Origin: Streptomyces sp. NRRL WC-3549
GTDB lineage: Bacteria; Actinomycetota; Actinomycetes; Streptomycetales; Streptomycetaceae
Direction of reading: 5' to 3'
DNA length: 6,457 nt
Assembly: GCF_000721935.1 (NCBI RefSeq)
Contig: NZ_KL585407.1
Span: 28,693-35,149, forward strand
Each line of letters begins with the position of its first letter. Position 1 is the first letter of the stretch. A program made the position numbers and the translations under genes. A model generated the notes under the pieces. The model was not told where the DNA came from. It saw nothing but the letters and a program-made list of their open reading frames with translations, and searched no databases. Below are positions 1-6,457 of the stretch, piece by piece.

Positions 1-760
1 CCGGGAGCCGCAGCAGCTCCAGCGCGGTGCGGTAGCCGTCCTCGTGGTTGAACTCGCCCTCGCGGACGAGCTCGGAGTCCATCGGGAGCCCCGACGTCTC
101 CAGTGCGGCGCGGTAGCCGTCGAGCCGGGCGCGGCTGCACATCATGCGGGCCGGGCCTCCGATGACGCCGATGCGCCGGTGCCCGAGGCCCGTCAGGTGA
201 CGGGTCGCGGCCAGCCCGCCCTGCCAGTTGGCCGCGCCCACGGAGGGGATGTCGTCTCCCGGGTCGCCGGCCGGGTCCACCACGACGAACGGGATGGAGC
301 GGCTGTTCAACTGGGCGCGCTGGGCGGCGTCGAGGTCCGACAGCACCAGGATGACCCCGGCCGGGCGGCGTGCCAGGACGCCGTCCACCCACGTCTGCCC
401 CGGGGTGAGGCGGCCGGCGCTCTCCGAGAGCACCAGGCTCATGCCCTCGTCCCGGGCGACGTTCTCGACGCCGCGTACGACCTCCATCGCCCAGGCGCTG
501 TCCAGTTCGTGGAAGACCAGGTCGATGAGCTGGGACTGCTGGGAGGCGCCGCGGCGGCGGCGGTAACCGTGCCGGAGCAGCAGTTCCTCCACCTTCGTGC
601 GGGTGCCGGGGGCGACGTCGGCGCGGCCGTTCAGCACCTTCGAAACTGTCGGAGCCGAGACTCCGGCCGCTCGGGCGATCTCTGCCAGCGTGGCGGTGCT
701 CTCCGACGACGCGCCGGTGGACGCCTTCTCCTGTGGGGGCTGGACCTTTGCGGGGCTCAT
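1..760 (-). CDS. LacI-family transcriptional repressor, C-terminus cut off by window edge
   Basis: Reading leftward from ATG at 760, 253 residues are visible before the window ends; the family is usually about 340 residues, so roughly a quarter is missing. Residues 24-46 form a classic LacI helix-turn-helix (TLAEIARAAGVSAPTVSKVL, then NGR). Residues 77-253 read as the periplasmic-binding-protein-like effector domain, including IPFVVVDPAG (156-165) and the GLGHRRIGVIGGP strand (191-203) typical of the family. The roughly 20-residue Ser/Thr/Ala-rich tail before the HTH is common in actinobacterial members. A second in-frame ATG at 781 would add seven residues (MCGYDSC); neither start has a clear ribosome binding site, and I prefer 760. 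It is divergent from the sugar-transport operon, so it is inferred to be its local repressor, with the imported sugar or a derivative as inducer. By position it is the equivalent of bxlR, but the ligand cannot be read from the sequence. Confidence 0.93.
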   Translation of the reverse strand, partial: MSPAKVQPPQEKASTGASSESTATLAEIARAAGVSAPTVSKVLNGRADVAPGTRTKVEELLLRHGYRRRRGASQQSQLIDLVFHELDSAWAMEVVRGVENVARDEGMSLVLSESAGRLTPGQTWVDGVLARRPAGVILVLSDLDAAQRAQLNSRSIPFVVVDPAGDPGDDIPSVGAANWQGGLAATRHLTGLGHRRIGVIGGPARMMCSRARLDGYRAALETSGLPMDSELVREGEFNHEDGYRTALELLRLP

Positions 761-802
761 GCACGAATCGTAGCCGCACATCCCGTCCGGCAGGCGACCG
801 GG

Positions 803-821
803 CAAGGATCGTAAATCCTTG
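803..821. repeat. 19-bp palindrome in the divergent intergenic region
   Basis: CAAGGAT (803-809) and ATCCTTG (815-821) are perfect 7-bp inverted arms around the 5-nt centre CGTAA. The element lies between the repressor start and the -35 box of the transport operon. It could be an operator for the divergent LacI protein or another regulator. It could also be a small hairpin in the repressor's leader RNA. There is no T-run, so it is not an intrinsic terminator. The symmetry is seen directly; the function is inferred. Confidence 0.5.
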
Positions 822-832
822 GTCCTACCCTC

Positions 833-861
833 TTGACGGGCCCGAAACACGACCGTACGGT
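833..861 (+). promoter_or_regulatory. Candidate vegetative promoter of the sugar-uptake operon
   Basis: TTGACG (833-838) and TACGGT (856-861) are separated by 17 nt. This is the spacing and consensus (TTGAC-17-TANNNT) of the main Streptomyces sigma factor HrdB. Transcription would start near 868, giving a leader of about 44 nt before the lipoprotein ATG at 912. The hexamers are visible; promoter activity is inferred. Confidence 0.6.
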
Positions 862-900
862 TCCGGCAACATTCGATAGGCACGCCGAAACATTCGACAG
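843..900. promoter_or_regulatory. Candidate operator cluster of CGAAACA / ACATTCG repeats
   Basis: A near-identical 12-mer occurs twice: AACATTCGATAG (868-879) and AACATTCGACAG (889-900), 21 nt apart start to start, or two helical turns. The second copy sits in the inverted repeat CGAA-ACA-TTCG (886-896). A further half-site CGAAACA (843-849) lies in the promoter spacer. The copies fall inside the spacer, at the predicted transcription start and in the leader, where a bound LacI-type repressor would block transcription. From memory, CGAAA-type inverted repeats occur in promoters of actinomycete xylanase genes, which would fit a xylan-related regulon; that link is not proven here. Confidence 0.5.
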
Positions 901-904
901 AGGG
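899..904 (+). promoter_or_regulatory. Ribosome binding site of the solute-binding protein
   Basis: AGAGGG lies 7 nt before the ATG at 912, which supports that start. It overlaps the end of the second AACATTCGACAG repeat, so a protein bound there would cover the start of the leader's Shine-Dalgarno region at the DNA level. Confidence 0.65.
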
Positions 905-911
905 TGCGGTC

Positions 912-2219
912 ATGCGGTCGGGGATTTTCAGTCAGGGCACACGTACGACGAGATGGGCGGCCACCGCCGCGGCGATGGCGATGACCGGCCTGCTGGCCGG
1001 TTGCGGTTCCGGGGACGGCGGATCGGACGGCGGGACCATAACCGCCTACGTCTACGGTGACGACTCCGTCAAGATCCAGCAGGCCGCGGTCGATTCGTTC
1101 AACAAGACCTCCGAGGTCAAGATCAAGCTGGTGTCGGTCCCCGGCACCGACTACGTCAACAAGCTGCGCAGCGCCATGGGCTCGCCCAACGCCCCGGACG
1201 TGTTCTACAACTGGGGCGGCGGCTCCATCAAGCCGTACGTCGAGGCCAAGCAGCTCGTCGACCTGACCGACACGGTCAAGAACGACCCCGCGCTGAAGAA
1301 CGGATTCATCCCCTCGATCATGACGGCCGGCGGCCTCGACGGGAAGGTCTACGGGGTGCCGATGCGCGGCATGCAGCCCGTGATGCTCTTCTACAACAAG
1401 ACCCTCTTCGAGAAGCACGGCCTGCAGGCGCCCAAGACCTGGGCGGACCTCCAGAAGGCGATCACCACCTTCAAGGACGCCGGCATCACCCCCTTCGCGC
1501 TCGGCGGCAGTGACAAGTGGCCCGAGCTGATGTGGATGGAGTACCTGCTGGACCGCATCGGCGGCCCCGAGGTCTTCCAGAAGATCCAGAGCGGTGACAC
1601 CGACGCCTGGGGCGACCCGGCGGTCCTCAAGACCGCGCAGACCGTCAAGCAGCTGATCGACGACGGTGCCTTCGGCAAGAACTTCAACTCGGTCGACTAC
1701 GGCAACGGCGGAGCCCCCACCCTCCTCAACAAGGGGAAGGCCGCCATGCACCTCATGGGCTCGTGGGAGTACTCGACGCAGCTCGGCAAGGCGCCCGAGT
1801 TCGCCGAGAAGGACCTCGGCTGGACCACCTTCCCGACGGTGGACGGCGGGGTGGGCGACCCGGCGAACATCGTGGGGAACCCGACCAACTACTGGTCCGT
1901 CAACTCCCGTACCAAGCACAAGGACGCCGCCATCGAGTTCCTGAAGACGATGGCGTCGAAGGAGTACGCGCAGGCCCTCGTCGACAACGGCGACGTCCCC
2001 ACCACGTCGAACGCCGCGTCGATGCTGAGCGGCTCGCCCAACCCGCAGTTCGCCACCGACCAGTACGAGATGGTCCAGAAGGCCCCCAGCTTCACCCTCT
2101 CCTGGGACCAGGCGCTCGAGACGCAGTACGCCACCCCGCTGCTCACGGAGATCAGCAAGCTGTTCGCGGGCAAGACGACGCCCGAGAAGTTCGTCGAAGC
2201 GATGAAGGCCGCACAGTAG
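912..2219 (+). CDS. ABC sugar transporter extracellular solute-binding lipoprotein
   Basis: This 435-residue protein is the usual length for family 1 (CUT1-type) sugar-binding proteins. Residues 1-31 form a lipoprotein signal: basic start (MRSG.., RTTR), Ala-rich hydrophobic core and lipobox L-A-G-C with Cys31 as the lipidated residue. A short Gly/Ser/Asp linker follows. The mature part starts with a beta strand ([10 protein letters not shown]). It then carries family landmarks: [31 protein letters not shown], the [10 protein letters not shown] segment, and [16 protein letters not shown] (about residues 271-286). Many Trp and Tyr residues suit stacking against sugar rings. It is expected outside the membrane, handing an oligosaccharide to the two permeases that follow. 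The start at 912 is supported by AGAGGG 7 nt upstream and by the complete signal peptide. The reading frame is intact. Position matches bxlE of the xylobiose cluster, but the substrate is not provable from sequence alone. Confidence 0.95.
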   Translation: MRSGIFSQGTRTTRWAATAAAMAMTGLLAGCGSGDGGSDGGTITAYVYGDDSVKIQQAAVDSFNKTSEVKIKLVSVPGTDYVNKLRSAMGSPNAPDVFYNWGGGSIKPYVEAKQLVDLTDTVKNDPALKNGFIPSIMTAGGLDGKVYGVPMRGMQPVMLFYNKTLFEKHGLQAPKTWADLQKAITTFKDAGITPFALGGSDKWPELMWMEYLLDRIGGPEVFQKIQSGDTDAWGDPAVLKTAQTVKQLIDDGAFGKNFNSVDYGNGGAPTLLNKGKAAMHLMGSWEYSTQLGKAPEFAEKDLGWTTFPTVDGGVGDPANIVGNPTNYWSVNSRTKHKDAAIEFLKTMASKEYAQALVDNGDVPTTSNAASMLSGSPNPQFATDQYEMVQKAPSFTLSWDQALETQYATPLLTEISKLFAGKTTPEKFVEAMKAAQ

Positions 2220-2221
2220 AC

Positions 2222-3147
2222 ATGTCCCTCCACACTCCGGTAGCGAAGAGGCGCGGAGACAGGCTGTCTCTTATACACATCTCCGCCCCCCGGTCAGCTG
2301 GGCCGTGCCCGGCATCGTCTTCTTCGCCGTCTTCGCGATCATCCCGCTCGGGATCGCCGTCTACCTCTCCTTCTGCGACTGGGACGGCCTCAACTCGCCC
2401 TCCCCGACCGGCCTGGACAACTGGACCCGGCTGTTCAAGGACTCGGAGTTCGGCCAGGCCGCCTGGCTGAGTCTCCTGCTCACCACGATCAGCTGGGTCT
2501 TCCAGACCCCGGTGGCCCTGCTGCTGGGCGTCTGGGCGGCGGGCCGCCGGCGCAGCCGGGCCGTGCTGTCGGCGATCTTCTTCATCCCGCTGCTGCTCTC
2601 CACGACCGCGATCGCCATGCTCTTCCACGCCCTCCTGGACCCGAACTTCGGCGTCATCAAGGAGATCGGCCCCTGGATCGGAGTCGATCCCAACGTCATG
2701 GGGTCGTCCACCGGTGCCCTGCTGGTGGTGGCGTTCGTCGGCGGCTGGCAGTTCATGCCCTTCCACACGCTCATCTACCAGGGCGGCGCCCGGCAGATCC
2801 CGGAAGTCCTCTACCAGGCGGCCTCCATCGACGGCGCCGGCATGGTGCGGCAGTTCTTCCACATCACCCTGCCGCAGCTGCGCCACACGATGACGACCTC
2901 CTCGGTCCTGATGATCGTCGGCTCGCTGACGTACTTCGACACCGTCCTCATCATGACCAAGGGCGGCCCCGGCACGGACACCACGATCCTGCCCTACCTG
3001 ATGTACCGGACCGGCTTCCAGACCTACGACCTCGGATACGCGGCGGCCATCGCGACCGCGCTCGTCGTCGTGGCCACCGGTATCTCACTGATCATGGTGC
3101 GCCTCAGCGGCTTCGGCTCCATGCGGTCCACCCGGGAAGGAATGTGA
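2222..3147 (+). CDS. ABC sugar permease 1 (MalF/MsmF-like), frame broken as sequenced by adapter
   Basis: This is an inner-membrane subunit of a CUT1 sugar importer. ATG 2222 lies 2 nt after the lipoprotein stop, so translation is probably coupled. The N-terminus MSLHTPVAKRRGDR is in one frame; the body from about 2284 (RPPVSWAVPGIVFFAVFA) is in another, because an adapter sequence sits at 2264-2282. Removing 20 nt (2264-2283) rejoins the frames and gives about 301 residues, normal for the family. Several hydrophobic segments follow, consistent with six membrane helices (for example 2299-2373, 2458-2541, 2560-2640, 2716-2775). The cytoplasmic EAA loop for the ATPase is at about 2803-2872 (YQAASIDGAG, then ITLP). 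As sequenced, ATG-initiated translation would give only a short out-of-frame product; the GTG at 2305 is a fallback start that would lose part of helix 1. The body assignment is firm; the exact N-terminal sequence is not. Confidence 0.88.
2264..2282. other. Tn5 mosaic end / Nextera adapter contamination
   Basis: CTGTCTCTTATACACATCT is an exact 19/19 match to the engineered Tn5 mosaic end. The next three bases, CCG, also match the continuation of the standard Nextera transposase adapter before similarity stops. Read in the permease frame it gives LSLIHIS, and on the other strand MCIRDS and MYKRQ; these peptides are known signatures of adapter contamination in databases. The mosaic end is an artificial hybrid of the Tn5 outer and inner ends, so it is not expected in a natural genome. 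There is no transposon body. Confidence 0.95.
3134..3141 (+). promoter_or_regulatory. Ribosome binding site for permease 2, two possible starts
   Basis: GGGAAGGA lies inside the last codons of permease 1. It is 11 nt before ATG 3153 and only 2 nt before GTG 3144, which overlaps the permease 1 stop as GTGA. The two starts share a frame and differ by three residues (MTP). I prefer ATG 3153 on spacing, but the overlap start is possible. Confidence 0.5.
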
Positions 3148-3152
3148 CGCCC

Positions 3153-4032
3153 ATGTCGATCGACACCCGTCCCGCCGCGCCGCAGCACCGCTCCGCGCCC
3201 GCCCCGGGAACCGCCGGACGTACTCGGCAACCCGGTGGCCGGCGTCGGCTCACTGGTCTGGCTCGTCATCGTCCTGGTCCCGCTCTACACGCTGGTCTCC
3301 GCGTCCCTGATGCGCCAGGACCAGGCGTTGAACGGCGACCCGCTGGCGTTCCCCACGGACCCGACCCTGGAGAACTACCGCACCGTGCTGGACAGCGGGT
3401 TCCTCTCGCTGCTCGGCAACACCGCGATCGTCGCCGTGGTCACGGTCGTCCTCGTGCTGGTGTTCTCCGTCCCGGTGGCGTACGTCGCCGTGCGCACCCG
3501 CAGCCGCCTCTCGTCGCTCGCCTTCCGGACCTTCCTGCTGGGCGTCGCCATCCCGGCGCAGGCGGTGATCGTGCCCCTGTACCTGCTGATCGGGAGGATG
3601 GGCCTGTACGACACCCTGTGGGCGATCATCCTCCCCACCGCGGCCTTCGCCATGCCGGTCGCGGTCCTGGTGCTCAGCGGCACCATGCGCGACGTCTCCG
3701 AGGAGATGTACGAGGCGATGGCGCTGGACGGCGCCTCACCGGCGCGGATGCTCTGGCAGCTGGCCGTGCCGCTGTCGAGGGCCGGGATCTCGACCGTGGC
3801 CATCTTCTCCGCCCTCCAGGCGTGGAACGGCTTCCTGTTCCCGCTGATCCTGACGCAGTCGGAGGAGAACCGCGTACTGACGCTCGGGCTCTTCAACTTC
3901 ATGACCCAGTTCGGGGTGAACATCCCCGCCGTGCTGGCCGCGATCGTCCTCTCCGTCGTGCCGATCTTCGTCGTGTACCTCGTGGCCCGGCGGGCGCTGA
4001 TCAACGGACTGATGGGGGTGGGCGGCAAGTAG
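3153..4032 (+). CDS. ABC sugar permease 2 (MalG-like), probable 1-nt frameshift near the N-terminus
   Basis: This is the second inner-membrane subunit of the importer, pairing with permease 1. The body, clear from about 3209 to the TAG at 4030-4032, has a first helix (GVGSLVWLVIVLVPLYTLVS), several more hydrophobic segments, and the EAA loop at 3700-3774 (EEMYEAMALDGAS, then LAVPLSRAGI). Upstream, ATG 3153 begins MSIDTRPAAPQHRSAPAP in a different frame. Third-position G/C is very high in that frame up to about 3206, then collapses; the body frame takes over at once. Removing one base from 3202-3208 (CCCCGGG) joins them as APAP-EPPDVLGNPVAG, giving about 292 residues, normal for the family. 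GTG 3235 is the only obvious start in the body frame, but it has no ribosome binding site and would cut the N-terminus. The cluster has no ATPase gene; a shared MsiK-type ATPase is inferred. Confidence 0.9.
3202..3208 (+). other. Probable one-base insertion (or two-base loss) in permease 2
   Basis: The run CCCCGGG marks the point where coding character passes from the frame of ATG 3153 to the frame of the permease body. Frame arithmetic requires one surplus base or two missing ones. A homopolymer-adjacent C or G is the simplest candidate. Whether it is a sequencing error or a real mutation cannot be told from one sequence. Confidence 0.6.
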
Positions 4033-4065
4033 CACACCCCTGCCGCCCCGCACCACCGCACTCAT

Positions 4066-4072
4066 GAGAGGA
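4066..4072 (+). promoter_or_regulatory. Ribosome binding site of the GH3 glycosidase
   Basis: GAGAGGA lies 12 nt before ATG 4085, a somewhat long spacing. An in-frame ATG at 4064 just before this site would add MRGTPAA but has no Shine-Dalgarno of its own, so 4085 is the better start. Confidence 0.55.
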
Positions 4073-4084
4073 ACCCCTGCCGCC

Positions 4085-6450
4085 ATGGCAATCCACCCCG
4101 TCCCGCCCGCCCGACAGACCGAGCAGCTCCCCGCCGCCGACGGCCCGTGGCGCGACCCTTCGCTGAGCCCCGAGGAGCGGGTGGCCGATCTGACGGCCCG
4201 GATGACCCTCGAGGAGAAGACCGCCCAGCTGTACGGCATCTGGGTGGGCGCCGACGCCGAGGGCGACGGAGTAGCGCCGCACCAGGACGAGATGGTCGAC
4301 GCGGTCGACTTCGAGGAGATCACCACCCGCGGACTGGGCCAGCTCACCCGGCCGTTCGGCACCGCCCCGGTGGACCCGGGGGTCGGCGCCCTCGCGCTGG
4401 CCCGCGCCCAGGCCCGGATCGCCGAGGCCGGCCGGTTCGGGATCCCGGCGCTCGCCCATGAGGAGTGCCTGGCCGGATTCACCGCCTGGGGCGCCACCGC
4501 CTACCCCGTCCCGCTCGCCTGGGGCGCCGCCTGGGACCCCGAGCTGGTCACCGAGATGGCCCGGCGGATCGGCGAGGACATGCGGTCGGTCGGGATCCAC
4601 CAGGGGCTCGCCCCCGTCCTGGACGTGGTCCGCGACCTTCGCTGGGGCCGGGTGGAGGAGACCATCGGCGAGGACCCGTACCTGGTCGGCACCATCGCCA
4701 CCGCCTACGTCAAGGGCCTGGAGTCCGCCGGGATCGTGGCCACGCTCAAGCACTTCGCGGGCTACTCCGCCTCGGCCGGCGCCCGCAACCACTCGCCGGT
4801 CCGGGCGGGCGCGCGTGAGATGGCCGACGTCATCCTGCCGCCGTTCGAGATGGCGGTGCGCGAGAGCGGCGTACGCTCCGTGATGCACAGCTACGCCGAG
4901 ATCGACGGCGTCCCCGTCGCCGCCGACCCGGCGCTGCTCACCGGACTCCTGCGCGACACCTGGGGGTTCACCGGGACGGTGGTCGCCGACTACTTCGGCA
5001 TCGGCTTCCTGGAGACCCTGCACAAGGTCGCCGCCGACCGGGGCGACGCCGCCCGCCTCGCCCTGACCGCCGGCGTCGACGTCGAACTGCCGACCGTGCG
5101 CGGCTACGGCGACGCGCTGGTGGCCGCCGTGCGCGAGGGGGCCGTCCCCGAGGAACTGGTCGACCGCGCCCTGCGCCGCGTCCTGCTGCAGAAGTGCGGA
5201 CTCGGCCTCCTGGACCCGCGGGACACCGCTCTGCCGGCCGCCCTCGACGGGGTGGACCCCGAACGGGCCCGCGGCGCCGTGGACCTCGACCCGCCGCGCA
5301 ACCGCGCGCTGGCCCGGCTGCTGGCCGAACGCTCCTGCGTCCTGGTGGCCAACCGGGACGGCGCGCTGCCGCTGACCGGGACCGGACGGATCGCGGTCGT
5401 GGGCCCCCGCGCGGACGACGCGCTGGCCATGCTGGGCTGCTACTCCTTCCCCAGCCATGTCGGCGTCTCCCACCCGGACACGCCCATGGGCATCGAGATC
5501 CCCACGGTGCTGGACGCCCTGCGCGAGGAGTTCCCCGGCGCCGAGGTGGACTTCCGGGAGGGCTGCGACGTGGACGGGGACGACGGCTCCCGTATCGCCG
5601 AGGCCGCGGAGGCGGCGGCCCGGGCCGACGTGTGCGTGGCCGTACTCGGCGACCGGGCCGGGCTCTTCGGCCGCGGCACCTCGGGGGAGGGCTGCGACGC
5701 GGCCGACCTCGCCCTGCCGGGGCGTCAGGCAGCACTGCTGGAGGCACTGCTGGAGACGGGGACGCCGGTCGTCCTGGTGCTGCTCACCGGACGTACGTAC
5801 GCCCTCGGCGCGCAGGCCGGCCGGCTGGCCGGCTGTGTGCAGGCCTTCTTCCCCGGCGAGGAGGGCGCGGGGGCCCTGGCCGGCGTGCTGTCGGGGCGGG
5901 TCAACCCCTCGGGGCGGCTGCCCGTCGGCATCCCCGACCGCTCGGCCTGGCCAACGGGGTCAGCAACCTGGACCCGAGCCCGCTCCACCCCTTCGGCCAC
6001 GGGCTCTCGTACACGTCGTTCACCTGGGAGCCGGGCGCGGGCGCACCCGCCGAACTGCCCACCGACGGCGAGACGGACCTCGACCTCACGGTCACCAACA
6101 CCGGTGACCGCGACGGCGCCGAGGTGGTCCAGCTCTACGTGCACGACCCGGTCGCCCAGACGACGCGCCCCGACGCGCGGCTCATCGGCTACGCGCGGGT
6201 GCCGCTCGCCGCCGGGGAGTCCCGGCGGGTCCGCTTCCGCTTCCACGCGGACCTGGTGTCGTTCACCGGGATCCGCGGGCGCCGGATCGTCGAACCGGGC
6301 GACCTGGAGCTGCGCTTCGCCACCTCCAGCGCCCCGGCGGACGTCCGGCACACGGTGCGGCTGCGCCTCACCGGCCCCGAGCGCACCGTCGACCACCGGC
6401 GCACCATGGTCTGCGCCACCTCCGTCGAGCCGGCGGCCACGGCCGACTGA
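4085..6450 (+). CDS. GH3 beta-glycosidase (beta-xylosidase or beta-glucosidase), frameshifted near 5940 as sequenced
   Basis: This is a retaining exo-acting glycosidase of family GH3, inferred to split imported oligosaccharides in the cytoplasm; there is no signal peptide (start MAIHPVPPARQTEQ). The N-terminal barrel contains GIPALAHEECLAGF, VLDVVRDLRWGRVEET (D180-R189 region), KHF (K222-F224) and VVADYFGI with Asp302 as the expected nucleophile. The second domain has GTSGEGCDAADLALPGRQ; Glu535 is the likely acid/base. The frame from 4085 is excellent to about 5931 (SGRLPVGIPD). Coding then continues one frame over from about 5940 (PLGLANGVSNLDP, PFGHGLSYTSFTW) into a fibronectin-III-like C-terminal domain and TGA at 6448-6450. 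ATG to stop is 2366 nt, not a multiple of three. Uninterrupted, the protein would be about 800 residues, normal for the family. The HEECLAGF and GCYSFPSHVG segments recall Streptomyces BxlA, but substrate preference is unproven. It is the last gene of the operon, 52 nt after permease 2. Confidence 0.9.
5931..5945 (+). other. Small deletion and frame change in the GH3 gene
   Basis: Frame 1 of the enzyme ends at ...LPVGIPD and the other frame resumes at PLGLANGVSNLDP with no spacer. GH3 relatives usually have about a dozen residues there, of the type GGQPGTYL, so some tens of nucleotides appear lost. The lost length must be 1 modulo 3. The junction text GACCGCTCGG is GC-rich and could hide a short repeat at which reads or templates were joined. 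Confidence 0.65.
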
Positions 6451-6457
6451 CGGCACG

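Noticed and set aside
44..814. Plus-strand open frame of 256 codons
   Set aside because: It is the antisense image of the LacI repressor, whose helix-turn-helix is unmistakable on the other strand.
825..1919. Minus-strand open frame of 364 codons
   Set aside because: It mirrors the well-supported solute-binding lipoprotein and has biased composition without motifs.
2264..2282. A genuine Tn5/IS50 insertion or scar
   Set aside because: The 19 bp are the engineered mosaic end, there is no transposon body or second end, no 9-bp target duplication is apparent, and the next bases continue the Nextera adapter.
3202..3208. Programmed ribosomal frameshift in permease 2
   Set aside because: CCCCGGG is not a recognised slippery site, no downstream stimulatory structure is evident, and sugar permeases are not known to use recoding.
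4033..4084. Terminator or promoter between permease 2 and the GH3 gene
   Set aside because: The 52 nt hold no stable hairpin with a T-run and no convincing -35/-10 pair; only the ribosome binding site is supported.
4001..5473. Long open frame of 490 codons on the minus strand
   Set aside because: It lies fully opposite the GH3 and permease 2 genes, is low-complexity Gly/Ala/Arg/Val-rich, and has no recognisable domain. Long antisense frames are normal in high-GC DNA.
5931..5945. Two separate GH3 genes, or a programmed frameshift
   Set aside because: The downstream part has no start or ribosome binding site of its own and begins inside a conserved domain; a conserved linker is also missing, which a frameshift alone would not cause.
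1..6457. CRISPR array, tRNA, rRNA or phage genes
   Set aside because: No regularly spaced repeats, cloverleaf-like sequence, rRNA motifs or phage proteins were found on either strand.

Overview
The window is high-GC actinobacterial DNA, most likely from a Streptomyces or close relative. The signs are strong G/C preference at third codon positions, a lipoprotein signal rich in Ala/Gly, and a typical Streptomyces sugar-uptake layout with no ATPase gene. I can support no undescribed system here. It is one carbohydrate-import locus, and the most notable signals in it are sequencing or assembly damage.

Layout: positions 1-760 (minus strand) hold the N-terminal two thirds of a LacI-family repressor that runs off the left edge. 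Positions 761-911 are a divergent regulatory region with a plausible -35/-10 pair, a 19-bp palindrome and a cluster of CGAAACA/ACATTCG repeats that look like operators. Reading right from there are a lipoprotein solute-binding protein (912-2219), a first CUT1-type permease (2222-3147), a second permease (3153-4032) and a cytoplasmic family GH3 glycosidase (4085-6450). Gaps are short (2, 5 and 52 nt) and no terminator is visible between them, so they look like one operon.

Inferred working: the lipoprotein captures an oligosaccharide outside the cell and the two permeases import it, powered by an ATPase encoded elsewhere (in Streptomyces usually the shared MsiK). The GH3 enzyme, which has no signal peptide, hydrolyses it inside. 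The LacI protein probably represses the operon until sugar arrives. Gene order and GH3 sequence resemble the Streptomyces xylobiose cluster (bxlR / bxlEFG-bxlA), but a beta-glucoside cannot be excluded from the sequence.

Three of the four operon genes are frame-broken as sequenced. Permease 1 contains an exact 19-bp synthetic Tn5 mosaic end (Nextera adapter) at 2264-2282. Permease 2 has an apparent one-base excess at about 3202-3208. The GH3 gene has lost a short stretch at about 5931-5945, changing frame. Coding quality is normal on both sides of every break, so these are more likely technical errors than real gene decay.
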